Positions 1 to 9,750 are shown, counted from the first letter of the stretch. The stretch is 64,000 bases of DNA from Porphyromonas circumdentaria (GCF_900167105.1 NZ_FUXE01000008.1:1-64000); one strand, 5' to 3'. Notes: generated by a model from the letters alone, not told the origin. Program-made: numbers and translations.

Positions 1-242
1 TGAGGCTCAATACGTTGGAGCACTCTTTCGAAAGTGTCTACACTCGGACAACCATTAGGCAACTCAACTAGTGGGCGAAGCGATTCTCCACGCTCTAAGC
101 AGAGTTCATGCATCGACTCATAATCCTCGCCTCCACACAGATAACTCGCCAATGCAATTACTAGAATATCGCTCAACTTATGCTTGCAACGACCCACTAC
201 ACGTGGGTCTTCTACATTAGAAAAATAATCTTGTATATCCAT
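1..242 (-). CDS. ISAs1-family transposase, N-terminal part
   Basis: This is an open reading frame of about 80 codons, cut by the window edge, that starts at the ATG at 242. The translation begins MDIQDYFSNVEDPRVVGR and continues with CKHKLSDILVIALASYLCGG. This is the conserved DDE_Tnp_1-associated N-terminal domain of ISAs1 transposases (D-P-R, then K-H-x-L-x-D-I-L, then G-x-E-D-Y/W-E). The DDE catalytic residues would lie beyond the edge. The protein would catalyse cut-and-paste movement of the element. The 62-bp duplication supplies a second ATG at 304, but that frame stops after about 30 codons, so the ATG at 242 is the usable start. Confidence 0.8.
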   Translation of the reverse strand, partial: MDIQDYFSNVEDPRVVGRCKHKLSDILVIALASYLCGGEDYESMHELCLERGESLRPLVELPNGCPSVDTFERVLQRIEP

Positions 243-341
243 AACCCAAAGATAAGCCTATTTTGATGCGGTTGCCCTGTAGAAAAATAATCTTGTATAT
301 CCATAACCCAAAGATAAGCCTATTTTGATGCGGTTGCCCTG
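218..341. repeat. 62-bp perfect tandem duplication of the IS terminus
   Basis: Positions 218-279 and 280-341 are identical 62-bp units lying head to tail. Each holds the terminal inverted-repeat sequence, the short leader and the first eight transposase codons. The unit length is not a multiple of three, so translation from the outer ATG (304) goes out of frame and ends at a TAG near 212. Either the element carries two nested left ends or one copy is an assembly artefact. Confidence 0.9.
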
Positions 342-381
342 GGTTTTTAGTACACAAGCTGACTTACAGCAAACTCTTTTG

Positions 382-389
382 TACTTTTG
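382..389 (+). promoter_or_regulatory. Probable mutS -7 promoter element
   Basis: TACTTTTG matches the Bacteroidota -7 consensus TAnnTTTG. It lies 30 bp upstream of the mutS GTG. No good -33 TTTG is visible at the usual 19-21 bp spacing. The IS end lies only 40 bp upstream. Confidence 0.5.
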
Positions 390-419
390 CTATAAGTATA
401 CTCCCAAATTGATATTACC

Positions 420-3068
420 GTGGCAGGAAATGTTGTAGAAACGCCTTTAATGAGGCAGTACTTTCAAATCAAGCAGAAACACCCAGATGCGATACTTCTT
501 TTTCGCGTAGGCGACTTTTACGAAACATTTGTAGAAGATGCCGTAGAGGCTGCTCGAATTTTAGGAATAACTCTCACACGTCGGGCCAATGGTTCGGCAC
601 AACATGTAGAGCTCGCAGGATTCCCTCATCACGCCCTGAACACCTATCTCCCTCGCTTGATAGAGGCAGGTAAGAGAGTTGCTATTTGTGATCAGTTGGA
701 AGACCCCAAGCTAACCAAAAAACTCGTAAAAAGAGGAATTACCGAACTCGTAACCCCTGGAGTTGCTATAGGAGACCACATACTGGAGAATAAAGAAAAC
801 AACTTTCTCGCTGCTATCACATTTACCAAGGAACGTATCGGAGTATCCTTTCTAGATATATCAACTGGAGAATTTTCCGCTGTAGAGGGAGACGAAACAT
901 TGGTAGAAAAACTCCTTGCAGGGTACAAACCTAAGGAGATATTAGTAGAACGCAAACAGCGCACAGAATACAATCAAAGAATGGGAGCAATACGCTCCTT
1001 TATTTTCGAAACAGACGATTGGTTTTTCACTCCCTCTAACAATAGAGAACGGCTACTCCAGCACTTTGGCGTCAAATCACTGAAGGGATATGGATTAGAA
1101 AACCACCCTTTAGCGGTAAGTGCTGCGGGAGCTATCTTAAACTACCTAGACCTTACACAACACACAGAGATAGGACACATCTCTTCAATCAATCGTATTG
1201 ATGAGGGCAAATTCGTTCGGTTGGACAATTTCACCATACACAGTTTGGAGTTGCTACAACCAATGAATTCCGATGGACTAAGCCTATGTGGTATATTGGA
1301 TAAAACAATAACCCCCATGGGGGCAAGACTTTTACGTCGATGGATTGCTTTCCCTCTCAAAGAGATCGCTCTCATCGAGGAGCGACAGTACATCGTAAAA
1401 CACCTCTATAACACCTCGGAGCTTCGCTTCTCTCTAAGAAATCTCCTGCGAGAAATTGGAGACCTTGAACGAACAGTATCTAAGGCCTCAATGAAAAGAA
1501 TAACTCCTCGCGAGGTAGTATCTCTGGCTAATGCCCTCACCGCTATAGCAGAAATCAAAAAGGAGACTTCTTCAACAGATACTCCTGCACTACAATCTTT
1601 AGGGATGTCATTGGAGCTGTGCGAAACCTTACGGGAGCGTATCAAATACGAGCTTAATCCGGATGCCCCTCAACAGGTAAACCGAGGGAATGTTATAGCC
1701 GAAGGATATAATGAAGAACTGGACGAACTGAGGCGTCTTGCCTTTTCTGGCAAAGACTACCTCCTCTCTTTACAACAAAGAGAAAGTGACCAGACAGGTA
1801 TCCCCTCCCTAAAAGTGGGCTTTAATAACGTATTCGGCTACTATATAGAGGTACGTAACGCTCATAAAGAGAAAGTGCCGCAAGAGTGGATTCGTAAACA
1901 AACATTGGTCAATGCAGAACGCTATATAACAGAAGAGCTTAAAGAATACGAGCAAAAGATATTAGGAGCCGAAGAGCGGATACTAACGTTAGAAACCTTG
2001 CTCTTTAATCAACTGGTAGAAGACCTTCAAGAATCGGTCGTTGTACTACAACAAAATGCTCGCACAGTAGCTACCCTCGACGTACTACTCTCTTTTGCAG
2101 AGGTTGCTTTAACACAAAACTATGTCTGTCCTCAGGTAAACGACTCTCTTATTCTTGATATTAAGGATGGGCGTCACCCAGTAATTGAGGAGCGACTACC
2201 CTTTGGAGAGCCCTATATAGCAAATGATATTTTCTTGGACAACAATAGTTGTCAAATCATGATTATAACTGGCCCCAACATGAGTGGTAAATCGGCTTTG
2301 TTACGGCAAACTGCCCTCATTACATTAATGGCTCAAATAGGAAGTTTCGTTCCCGCTCGTGAGGCATCTATTGGTATTGTAGACAGCATTTTTACCCGTG
2401 TAGGAGCGTCAGACAACATCTCAATGGGCGAGTCAACTTTTATGGTAGAAATGCAAGAGGCAGCAAGTATATTAAACAATCTTAGCCCTCGCAGTTTGGT
2501 ACTCTTCGATGAGTTAGGAAGAGGCACAAGTACTTTTGATGGAATTTCCATAGCATGGGCAATTGTAGAGCATCTGCACAACAGCCCTCTGGTGCATCCC
2601 AAAACGCTATTTGCCACACATTACCACGAATTAAATGAAATGGCAGAGTCTTTGGCTCGAGTACGCAACTATAGCGTATCTGCAAAAGAGGTAGAGGGAC
2701 AGATGATTTTTCTACGCAAGTTGGTAGAAGGAGGGAACGAACACAGTTTCGGGATCCAAGTAGCCAAACTGGCGGGTATGCCACGCAGTATAGTTGATAG
2801 AGCTGGGGAAATACTCAAAAGCCTCGAAGCTGAACGTATCCAAGAAGGTGTTGTAGAGACAGAAATAACTGACATTCCAGGTATAAAAAAGAGCTCACAA
2901 CACAGCGATAGAAAAGAAGAAGGTATGCAACTCTCCTTTTTTCAAATGGAAGACCCTATACTTTTAGAAATCAGAGACGACCTCTTAGCTATTGACATAA
3001 ATAACCTGACCCCTATAGAGGCATTAAACAGACTCGACCATATAAAAAGTCTACTCAAAAAGTATTAG
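420..3068 (+). CDS. mutS: DNA mismatch repair protein MutS
   Basis: MutS recognises mismatches and small loops in DNA and recruits MutL. The protein has 882 residues, a normal length. The mismatch-binding F-x-E motif is visible at residues 33-35 (GDFYETF). The Walker A sequence GPNMSGKS lies near residue 617 and the Walker B sequence [10 protein letters not shown] near residue 696, followed by the ATHYHEL switch. Connector, lever and clamp domains fill the middle in the usual order. The start is a GTG preceded by a plausible promoter; the next in-frame ATG is codon 11. It stands alone on the plus strand, between an insertion-sequence end and a bidirectional terminator. Confidence 0.97.
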   Translation: MAGNVVETPLMRQYFQIKQKHPDAILLFRVGDFYETFVEDAVEAARILGITLTRRANGSAQHVELAGFPHHALNTYLPRLIEAGKRVAICDQLEDPKLTKKLVKRGITELVTPGVAIGDHILENKENNFLAAITFTKERIGVSFLDISTGEFSAVEGDETLVEKLLAGYKPKEILVERKQRTEYNQRMGAIRSFIFETDDWFFTPSNNRERLLQHFGVKSLKGYGLENHPLAVSAAGAILNYLDLTQHTEIGHISSINRIDEGKFVRLDNFTIHSLELLQPMNSDGLSLCGILDKTITPMGARLLRRWIAFPLKEIALIEERQYIVKHLYNTSELRFSLRNLLREIGDLERTVSKASMKRITPREVVSLANALTAIAEIKKETSSTDTPALQSLGMSLELCETLRERIKYELNPDAPQQVNRGNVIAEGYNEELDELRRLAFSGKDYLLSLQQRESDQTGIPSLKVGFNNVFGYYIEVRNAHKEKVPQEWIRKQTLVNAERYITEELKEYEQKILGAEERILTLETLLFNQLVEDLQESVVVLQQNARTVATLDVLLSFAEVALTQNYVCPQVNDSLILDIKDGRHPVIEERLPFGEPYIANDIFLDNNSCQIMIITGPNMSGKSALLRQTALITLMAQIGSFVPAREASIGIVDSIFTRVGASDNISMGESTFMVEMQEAASILNNLSPRSLVLFDELGRGTSTFDGISIAWAIVEHLHNSPLVHPKTLFATHYHELNEMAESLARVRNYSVSAKEVEGQMIFLRKLVEGGNEHSFGIQVAKLAGMPRSIVDRAGEILKSLEAERIQEGVVETEITDIPGIKKSSQHSDRKEEGMQLSFFQMEDPILLEIRDDLLAIDINNLTPIEALNRLDHIKSLLKKY

Positions 3069-3122
3069 ACTTGTGCTAAAAGCTCTTGGGATACACAGGA
3101 CACGACCTTTTCTCAGGAAAAT

Positions 3123-3160
3123 AAAAAAGCATCCAGAGGTCTTATCTCTGGATGCTTTTT
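3123..3160. terminator. Bidirectional intrinsic terminator between mutS and the aldolase gene
   Basis: The 10-bp stem GCATCCAGAG (3129-3138) pairs with CTCTGGATGC (3146-3155) around a 7-nt loop. An A tract flanks it on the left and a T tract on the right, so it can end the mutS transcript and the converging minus-strand operon. Confidence 0.9.
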
Positions 3161-3284
3161 AATGGAAGAACACGAATTCGTTTTCAAGCTTTATTTTCTC
3201 TTAACCGACATTCGATAGTAAAAACTCCCCTACGAACTCCCAAAAGAAAAACTCCTCCCTTTTGAGTACTCTTGCAAGGGAATC

Positions 3285-3953
3285 TTACTTTTTGTTCTGT
3301 TCTGCTACGCGTCTTTGGTCTTCGATGAAAGCAGCCAATCCATTGTCCGTCAAAGGATGTTTGAGCAATCCTTTGATAGCACTCAACGGACAGGTGGCTA
3401 CATCTGCTCCAGCCTCTAAACACTCTATTACATGTCGGGTATGACGAATGCTTGCCGCCAAAACCTCAGTTGAGAAGTTATAGTAGCGGAACACCTCTAC
3501 GATTTGTTGAATTAAACCAACACCATAACCGCTAACATCATCGATACGTCCTACAAAAGGAGATACATAAGTAGCTCCAGCCTTTGCTGCAAGAAGGGCT
3601 TGTCCTAAGTTGAAAATCAACGTACAGTTAGTACGAATACCCTCTTTGGAGAATTGGCGCACAGCTTTAATGCCATCTTCTGTAGCAGGCACTTTTACCA
3701 CAATATTAGGGTGAAGACGAGCTAACTCCCGCCCTTCACGAAGCATCTCTTGCAGCTCAGTACTCATTACTTCGGCACTCACATCTCCATCTACAATTTC
3801 GCATATTTCCAGATAGTGAGCCTTACAAGCTTCCTCGCCACTTATACCTTCTTTAGCCATGAGAGAGGGATTGGTTGTAACGCCATCCAATACTCCAAGT
3901 TCGTTTGCTTCGCGTATGCTCGCCAGATTGGCAGTGTCAATAAAAAATTTCAT
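3285..3953 (-). CDS. fsa: Fructose-6-phosphate aldolase / transaldolase-like protein
   Basis: This is a class I aldolase of the small transaldolase (TalC/FSA) family, 222 residues, the usual length. The start FFIDTANL with D6 and the GVTTNPSL motif (24-31) are typical. The Schiff-base lysine is K87 in NIVVKVPATEDG. A second conserved block, TNCTLIFNLGQALLAAKAGA, follows. The family moves three-carbon dihydroxyacetone units between sugar phosphates. Whether this member acts as a transaldolase or as a fructose-6-phosphate aldolase cannot be told from sequence alone. It is the last gene of a six-gene minus-strand run, 40 bp after the carbonic-anhydrase-like gene. Confidence 0.9.
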   Translation of the reverse strand: MKFFIDTANLASIREANELGVLDGVTTNPSLMAKEGISGEEACKAHYLEICEIVDGDVSAEVMSTELQEMLREGRELARLHPNIVVKVPATEDGIKAVRQFSKEGIRTNCTLIFNLGQALLAAKAGATYVSPFVGRIDDVSGYGVGLIQQIVEVFRYYNFSTEVLAASIRHTRHVIECLEAGADVATCPLSAIKGLLKHPLTDNGLAAFIEDQRRVAEQNKK

Positions 3954-3993
3954 TTTACTATCGAGATTATTGTTTTTTTAATCTAAGAGTTTA

Positions 3994-4551
3994 CTACTCT
4001 TCTTCATGAATTTCCCTGTCAAGATGTTGATCTGGGTACATGTACCAAGTAGCATAAACAGCATAATGGTTTGCTGTGGTATGATTCATCTTGTGAGACT
4101 GTTCTGGGTCTACCTTCTTGATGAACTTTGCAGGATATCCTCCATAGAGTGTATAAGGCTCTATCTTTGTTCCTTTGAGTACGACTGAACCTGCTGCCAC
4201 AATAGCTCCCTCTCCTACCTCTACATCATCTAAAAGAACCGATCCCATACCAATAAGAGCATAGTCATGTATTATAGTACCATGCAGAATTACATTATGC
4301 CCCACAGAAACATAGTCTCCAATCTCAATCTGAGATACCTTATACTGTGTATGGAGTACACAGCCATCCTGGATATTACAACCCCTCCCGATTTTGATGC
4401 TATTAACATCTCCTCGGAGTACTGCATTAAACCACACACTACTATTATCCCCTATGGTAACATCTCCTATTACTCGCGCACCCTCAGCAATAAAACAATC
4501 TTTGCCGATAGAGGGAGTAAAACCACACACAGATATAATACTTCCAGCCAT
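3994..4551 (-). CDS. Gamma-carbonic-anhydrase-like hexapeptide-repeat protein
   Basis: This is a left-handed beta-helix protein of 185 residues with repeated I-G-x-x-x/V-x-I-G hexapeptides, of the YrdA/PaaY/gamma-carbonic-anhydrase group. The three histidines expected to bind the metal are H67, H85 and H90 (the last two in GHNVILHG). The family forms trimers; some members hydrate CO2, while for others no activity has been shown. The gene starts 3 bp after the stop of the aminopeptidase P gene, which suggests translational coupling. Confidence 0.88.
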   Translation of the reverse strand: MAGSIISVCGFTPSIGKDCFIAEGARVIGDVTIGDNSSVWFNAVLRGDVNSIKIGRGCNIQDGCVLHTQYKVSQIEIGDYVSVGHNVILHGTIIHDYALIGMGSVLLDDVEVGEGAIVAAGSVVLKGTKIEPYTLYGGYPAKFIKKVDPEQSHKMNHTTANHYAVYATWYMYPDQHLDREIHEEE

Positions 4552-4554
4552 TGA

Positions 4555-6354
4555 TTAGAGCTTTTGAGTTTTTCCTCTCAACCAAGTAGCCTCTTCTGCC
4601 GTTAAGAGAGGAGAGAGTGCTTGATATACACGCTCTTGATAATCATTGTACCACTCAAATTCTTTCGATGTAAGAAGGCTCTTCTCAACAAGACGATTAT
4701 CAAGGAAGCACAAAGTCATTGTTTCAAAGCCTAAAAATGTGCCAAACTCTGTACGACACTTCTCACGCGTAACGATGAGATTTTCGATACGAATACCATA
4801 CTTTCCAGAGCGGTAGAGCCCAGGCTCATTACTTGTGAAGGTACCAATAGCCATAGGGGTAGGATTATTGTCGGTACGGATATTTTGCGGTCCCTCATGT
4901 ACATTAAGAAACACTCCTACTCCATGCCCCGTACCATGTCCATAAGAAAGACCTTGATCCCAAAGAGCCTTACGAGCTAATATATCAAGCTGATTACCAC
5001 GAGTCCCTTCTGGAAATTGTGCAGTCGCAATAGCAATATGTCCTTTCAGAACCAAAGTGTAGTCCCGTTTCAATTGAGCTTCTGGCTCTTCTTTACCTAA
5101 TGCTACAGTACGAGTGATGTCAGTCGTACCATCGAGATATTGCCCCCCACTATCCAACAGAAGAACGCCTTCATTCTTTACTTTATGAGCTGTAGACTCT
5201 TCTGCTCGGTAGTGTACAATAGCACCATGATCTTGATAGCCACAAATGGTGTCAAAACTATCACATACATACATTGCATCTGCTGCTCTGAAAGAGGTCA
5301 ATTTCTCTCCTACTTCTACCTCGCTGGGAGTAGCTCCCTCTCCCAATGTTTTTTCTAACCAAATGAAGAAACGGGTCAAAGCAACACCATCTCTCAACAT
5401 AGAGCGTCTAACCCCCTCCAGCTCCACTTCGTTTTTATAGGACTTCAAAAGTGTTACAACCGAGGTAGCATATACTTTTCCACAAGCCTTAGAGAGGGAC
5501 TCGTAAATACTGTGCGTCATACGCATCTTATCTATAAGGACGCAAGTATCTTCTGAGAGTTGAGAAAGATAGGAGAATATCTCCTCATAGGGTGCTGTAC
5601 GTACTCCCTGCTTCCTCAGCTCTTCCTTAAGAGCATCGGAGACTTTTGACTCGATGGCAAAAAGCACAGACTCTTTCTCACCGATAAATCCGTACCCTAC
5701 TCCTACAGGGTTGCACTCAACATCGTTACCACGGATATTAAAAGCCCAAGCCAACTCATCCAACATTGTTAGTACTATAGCATTAGCCCCAAATGATTTA
5801 AGTTCGCTAAGAATGCGTTGCGTACGAGTTTGTGTCGCTTCGCCAGAGTATTTTTCGGGGTGAGAAAAAAACTCTTTCGTGGGTATCGCAGGACGATCTG
5901 TCCAAGCCTTTTCCAACAGATCGTATTTTGCATCAAGAGCTATGCCAAAGGGAGCAAGAGCTGTTTCCATACGTTCAATCTCTGCTTGGCTAAAACAGTT
6001 ACCATCGCATCCTACAACTGCTCCTTTGGGAAGCTCTGTGGCAAGAAATTTTTCTATAGAAGGGACTCCAGTAACACCCTCCTTAAAGAGAGTAAGGGGA
6101 GTACCCTCTATCTGCTGTGCTCCTTGAAGGAAGTAACGAGAGTCTGTCCACAAACCAGCCTTGTCAAGGGTGATAACTACTGTCCCTGCAGAACCTGTAA
6201 AACCAGATATCCAGGTTCTACCTTTCCAGTGTGCGGGGGTATACTCACTTAGGTGTCCATCACTACTAGGTATAATGTATGCCTGCACATTCAGGGCTTT
6301 CATAGAAGAGCGAAGTGCCTCTATTCGTTCCGAAATTGAAGTATTTGTATTCAT
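4555..6354 (-). CDS. pepP: Xaa-Pro aminopeptidase (aminopeptidase P, M24B)
   Basis: This peptidase removes N-terminal residues that precede proline. At 599 residues it has the three-domain layout of eukaryotic XPNPEP1: two creatinase-like N-terminal domains and a C-terminal pita-bread domain. The metal ligands are visible as D401 and D412 (DSGGQYLDGTTDIT), H477 (GHGTGHGVG), E510 (SNEPGLY) and E524 (GIRIEN). No signal peptide is seen, so it is probably cytoplasmic and acts on proline-containing peptides taken up after extracellular proteolysis. It is the fourth gene of the minus-strand run. Confidence 0.93.
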   Translation of the reverse strand: MNTNTSISERIEALRSSMKALNVQAYIIPSSDGHLSEYTPAHWKGRTWISGFTGSAGTVVITLDKAGLWTDSRYFLQGAQQIEGTPLTLFKEGVTGVPSIEKFLATELPKGAVVGCDGNCFSQAEIERMETALAPFGIALDAKYDLLEKAWTDRPAIPTKEFFSHPEKYSGEATQTRTQRILSELKSFGANAIVLTMLDELAWAFNIRGNDVECNPVGVGYGFIGEKESVLFAIESKVSDALKEELRKQGVRTAPYEEIFSYLSQLSEDTCVLIDKMRMTHSIYESLSKACGKVYATSVVTLLKSYKNEVELEGVRRSMLRDGVALTRFFIWLEKTLGEGATPSEVEVGEKLTSFRAADAMYVCDSFDTICGYQDHGAIVHYRAEESTAHKVKNEGVLLLDSGGQYLDGTTDITRTVALGKEEPEAQLKRDYTLVLKGHIAIATAQFPEGTRGNQLDILARKALWDQGLSYGHGTGHGVGVFLNVHEGPQNIRTDNNPTPMAIGTFTSNEPGLYRSGKYGIRIENLIVTREKCRTEFGTFLGFETMTLCFLDNRLVEKSLLTSKEFEWYNDYQERVYQALSPLLTAEEATWLRGKTQKL

Positions 6355-6380
6355 ATTGCAAAAGAATATTGTTTTGTTAT

Positions 6381-7964
6381 TTAATCATTAATGACAACCC
6401 CTTGATGAGATGGGCGAAGCAAATCATTCACCGTCTTCACAGGGGTAAAAGTATTACTGGGGACTTCGACGAAGAGAGTGTTCCACTTGTCCATAGCTCC
6501 ATTCCAAAGCCCAGGGCGTTCCAACGAAATTAGTTTTTCCCCCTCATACGTTTTTTCTGAAAGAAAGGAAGTACGCTCGTTAACGAAGTCCATAAGATTA
6601 AAATGCTCTCCCTTATAATCGACCGTGGAGCATACGATATCAACAGGATTGAAAAAAGTTCCTGCCTTCCAAATCTCGACGGAGCGTTCATCTTTCTGGT
6701 CTATTTGAGAGCTTTCTAGTATTTGTAATGAAGTCGTACCATCTGCCTCCTTTACTATATAAGGGCCTCCTCCAGGTTCTCCCTCATTGCGAACCATTCC
6801 GCAGATACGTAAGGGACGATTCAAACAGTGAAGTATACGATCACTCAACTCCTTATCTCCCAAAATTTCTTTTTGAGGTATATCTATGCAAAGCGTTTGG
6901 TGCAAGAAAAGAGCTATCTCCTCTAATTGAGCACGTCCCACCTTGCCCTTTTCGACAAGTCTTATATAATTGAATATTCGCTCTCTAAGAACGACCAATA
7001 CCCCACCCAAAAGTTTTTTATAAAGAATTGTATTTCCCTTAAGGTGATCGGGAGTAACGTTATCAATGTTCTTGATGAAAATAACATCTGCCTTAAGTTC
7101 ATTAAGGTTGTGTATAAGAGCTCCATGTCCTCCTGGGCGCAATAAAAGCTTTCCTCCTTTTGTCCTAAAGGGCAAGCCTTCTGGCGTAAGAGCCAAAGTA
7201 TCGGTGCTGGGAGACTGTATACTGAATGTATAGTTACACAACACACCAAACTGCTCCTCTACACGCTGACGCGTTCTATCCAAATGACCTTTGAACATCT
7301 CAATATGTTCAGGAGAAACTGTAAAATGCAGATAAATCTGTCCTTCTCTATTTTTTGTATACAGAGCGGCCTCTACAAGATGTTCCATAGCTGCCGTCCT
7401 CACTTTTTTATCGGAGTATTTATGGAAAAGAAGTAATCCCTTGGGGAGAGTTCCGTAATTCATTCCCTCCTTGAGGAGCAAAGACTTCGCGATCGTGGCA
7501 TACCGACCATTGTTGATGAGTTTACTAATAGGACTCCATTCATTACGTAAACAAGCCTCACTAAGTTCCCCAAAAAAAGCAAAGTCATTAATGTGATCAA
7601 AAAAGAGCTGTTGCTCTGGTGTTAGGTCTTCTTCATCAATAGGCTCCTCCTGTGACAGAAGGGGATAAAGATCCTTGAACATACGAGAGGCTGCTCCCGA
7701 TGCGGGCACAAACTTCATGATGCGATGTTGTGGATTGGAACAATAGTCGCTCCAAACTTCGAGATACTTAGGTTTCTCTTCATCTGAAAGCGAAATAATG
7801 CCATACTCAAGGGAAGCACTGCCCTCCAATAATTGGTAGGATGAACCTGCTTGGATTAAGTCTATTTGTCGCAGAGCCTCCTCTTTGGAGATTCCTCGCT
7901 CCTCTAAATACTGTATATCTTCTTCCGAAAAGAGGTTTTCCTGCCAAGATTCTATTTCTTCCAT
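6381..7964 (-). CDS. DUF4301 family protein
   Basis: A 527-residue protein recognisable as the DUF4301 family, found mostly in Bacteroidota and of unknown function. The N-terminal part contains KFVPASGAASRMFKDL, followed by a long mixed alpha/beta region with GGKLLLRPGGHGALIHNLNE and DVIFIKNIDNV. These resemble nucleotidyl- or sugar-phosphate-transferase loops, but this is only a resemblance. It has no signal peptide or membrane segment. It sits between the coiled-coil membrane protein gene (29 bp upstream) and the aminopeptidase P gene (26 bp downstream), so it is probably cotranscribed. Confidence 0.85.
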   Translation of the reverse strand: MEEIESWQENLFSEEDIQYLEERGISKEEALRQIDLIQAGSSYQLLEGSASLEYGIISLSDEEKPKYLEVWSDYCSNPQHRIMKFVPASGAASRMFKDLYPLLSQEEPIDEEDLTPEQQLFFDHINDFAFFGELSEACLRNEWSPISKLINNGRYATIAKSLLLKEGMNYGTLPKGLLLFHKYSDKKVRTAAMEHLVEAALYTKNREGQIYLHFTVSPEHIEMFKGHLDRTRQRVEEQFGVLCNYTFSIQSPSTDTLALTPEGLPFRTKGGKLLLRPGGHGALIHNLNELKADVIFIKNIDNVTPDHLKGNTILYKKLLGGVLVVLRERIFNYIRLVEKGKVGRAQLEEIALFLHQTLCIDIPQKEILGDKELSDRILHCLNRPLRICGMVRNEGEPGGGPYIVKEADGTTSLQILESSQIDQKDERSVEIWKAGTFFNPVDIVCSTVDYKGEHFNLMDFVNERTSFLSEKTYEGEKLISLERPGLWNGAMDKWNTLFVEVPSNTFTPVKTVNDLLRPSHQGVVIND

Positions 7965-7993
7965 CTGTTATGCAATTGCTATTAGCTACTTAA

Positions 7994-8923
7994 TTATAGA
8001 GCCAAAGACGTAGAGCCTATCATCTCTCCGTCGGCAAAGAAATGAAGACGATAAACACCGTTAAGTAGAGTTTCATTGATATTCCAATAGATAGTTACAG
8101 GTAAGTCTTCTCCTCCATACTCAATGGATTTGTTAAGAGTTGCTTGCAGAGAAACCCCCTCATACGAGAATAGAGCTCCATTGGCTACAACTGGCTGATC
8201 ATTGGGGTTCAGTATACGTACATAGATAGTACGAGCCCCAGGAGAGGCTGTTATATTTTTAGAAATTGTCAAATCTATTTGAACAGTTTGTACACGGTCT
8301 ATTCGATTCGTCTTTTTCCCCCTCTTATCAAGAGGAAGACAGCGTATATTGCGCGCTTCCAAGCGAGCCGCCTTTGCCACTTGGTGCGTCAATGTATTTC
8401 TTTCGGTACGTAAGCGCTGTGCTTCTGCCTGCACTGAAGCCATATTGCTCTTCACCTGTCTATTTTCTTCAGATAGTTGTGTATTAATTCTCTGAAGTGA
8501 ATCTACTTGACTGACATAAGACTTTAACACTTTGCGTAAACTCTGAATCTCTTTAGAAAGCTCTCCTATACGTTTGGCATCTGCAGCCCTGACTGCTTTC
8601 AGCTCCTCGGTAAGACGCTCTATTTTGGCTCTTTGTGCACCCATCTGCTCCAATAGGGAATCACTGGAGAGATTCATATACTGCTCTCCATAGCCACTTC
8701 CTGTACGAATTTTTTCTACCTGAGCTCCATATTCTGCTTGTAATTCTGTCAATTCGTCTTCCATTTTACTCCTTTCAAGGGCTACAAAGGCCTCTTTCTC
8801 CTCGATCAGATGTTTTCTCTCTCTTTGAAGTATATACCCCCCGACTAAGAATAGGATAAGAAGGCTCCCTCCAATAATAACAGAGAGCTTTAGGTATTTT
8901 TTATTTCCACTATTGGGCTGCAT
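7994..8923 (-). CDS. Membrane-anchored coiled-coil protein, function unknown
   Basis: This 309-residue protein is not assigned to a named family. It has a short cytoplasmic start and one membrane segment at about residues 12-32 (LSVIIGGSLLILFLVGGYIL). A long charged heptad-rich coiled coil follows, to about residue 185. A compact C-terminal beta domain (about 210-309) carries phrases such as TIYVRILNPNDQPV and GVYRLHFFADGEMIG. The design suggests a tethered spacer that presents a beta-sandwich domain in the periplasm. It lies second in the six-gene minus-strand run. Confidence 0.7.
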   Translation of the reverse strand: MQPNSGNKKYLKLSVIIGGSLLILFLVGGYILQRERKHLIEEKEAFVALERSKMEDELTELQAEYGAQVEKIRTGSGYGEQYMNLSSDSLLEQMGAQRAKIERLTEELKAVRAADAKRIGELSKEIQSLRKVLKSYVSQVDSLQRINTQLSEENRQVKSNMASVQAEAQRLRTERNTLTHQVAKAARLEARNIRCLPLDKRGKKTNRIDRVQTVQIDLTISKNITASPGARTIYVRILNPNDQPVVANGALFSYEGVSLQATLNKSIEYGGEDLPVTIYWNINETLLNGVYRLHFFADGEMIGSTSLAL

Positions 8924-8959
8924 GGTTTTTCCGCAATTAACCAGTCGTATGTTCTACTA

Positions 8960-9616
8960 TTATGATTCGGGAAGAAATCTTTTCTTCTTCCACTTGAGAG
9001 TAATGGGTTGGGGTTGCAATAACTGTCTCAAAATAACTTTCTGTTCCTCTGTTGCTATTGAAGAGTAGGACGGATAAAGAGTAATGCTTTTATCACCCCA
9101 AGAAAAAGTATAATGAATAGGTAAAAAAGGTAAGATCTTTTCTATCTGTTGAAACATAACACTTGAACGGTCTACAGAGGGGAGGAGAAAATCTACCCCG
9201 CTTATTGGAAGAATAAAGTGCTCTTTCGGGAGACTTTTCCCTCGTTCATCATAGAAGGAAATAAAAGATAAGAGTTCTGGAGTACGTAGAGTACGTATAT
9301 GACAGAGCACATCTCCTCTTCGATAAGGTAAAAGAATTAATTCGTCAACAATCGTACTATCAGAGCTGATACGTACATACTGAGAAGAAGAAAAATCTAT
9401 CTTGAGAGTTGTCCCCAAGAGGTTTTTTATCTCTTTTCCCTTTTCAGCACTTTTTATAAAGCCTACACAATCCTCTTTCGGTAGCAGGGGAAAAACTTCT
9501 TCAGCAATAAGGGCTATTCGCTTTTCCATAGATTGAGCATACATGACTGGCTTAGAAAAAAAGCAACATCCCACTATAAGAAGGGAATAAAAGACCTTGC
9601 TAACGGGAAATCTCAT
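8960..9616 (-). CDS. Secreted protein of unknown function
   Basis: The protein has about 218 residues from the ATG at 9616. The longer frame reaching 9700 is rejected because it would begin upstream of the -7 element at 9676-9683. The start MRFPVSKVFYSLLIVG, then CCFFSKPVMYAQ, looks like a signal peptide cleaved near the A-Q. I recognise no family. The mature part has alternating charged helices and beta strands and ends in TLKWKKKRFLPES. It is the first gene of the six-gene operon. Confidence 0.65.
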   Translation of the reverse strand: MRFPVSKVFYSLLIVGCCFFSKPVMYAQSMEKRIALIAEEVFPLLPKEDCVGFIKSAEKGKEIKNLLGTTLKIDFSSSQYVRISSDSTIVDELILLPYRRGDVLCHIRTLRTPELLSFISFYDERGKSLPKEHFILPISGVDFLLPSVDRSSVMFQQIEKILPFLPIHYTFSWGDKSITLYPSYSSIATEEQKVILRQLLQPQPITLKWKKKRFLPES

Positions 9617-9675
9617 TTGATAACATTCTTTCTTGTTTTCTATGAAGGTGCTACTTTTTGACAGTACCCTCCCTG

Positions 9676-9683
9676 CAAAGATA
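9676..9683 (-). promoter_or_regulatory. -7 promoter element for the minus-strand operon 9616-3285
   Basis: On the minus strand this reads TATCTTTG, a match to TAnnTTTG, placed about 60 bp upstream of the ATG at 9616. No clear -33 element is seen. Confidence 0.5.
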
Positions 9684-9750
9684 CATATTTTGAAGAGCAA
9701 AATCAGGACTCCTTCACTTTGCTTTTGAGATATAGCACTCTTTGATAAGG

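Larger units (their letters stand above)
1..341 (-). mobile_element. End of an ISAs1-family insertion sequence
   Basis: This is the transposase-start end of an insertion sequence that runs off the left edge of the window. The outermost bases, read on the minus strand from 341, are CAGGGCAACCGCATC, which fits the CAGGG-type terminal inverted repeats known for this family. The encoded protein start matches ISAs1-type transposases. The other end, the second inverted repeat and the target duplication are outside the window, so neither completeness nor activity can be judged. The terminus is duplicated (see the repeat at 218-341). Confidence 0.8.

Noticed and set aside
5818-6252. A 144-codon plus-strand frame inside the aminopeptidase P gene
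   Set aside because: The minus-strand protein is a complete, clearly recognised enzyme; the other frame shows no motif.
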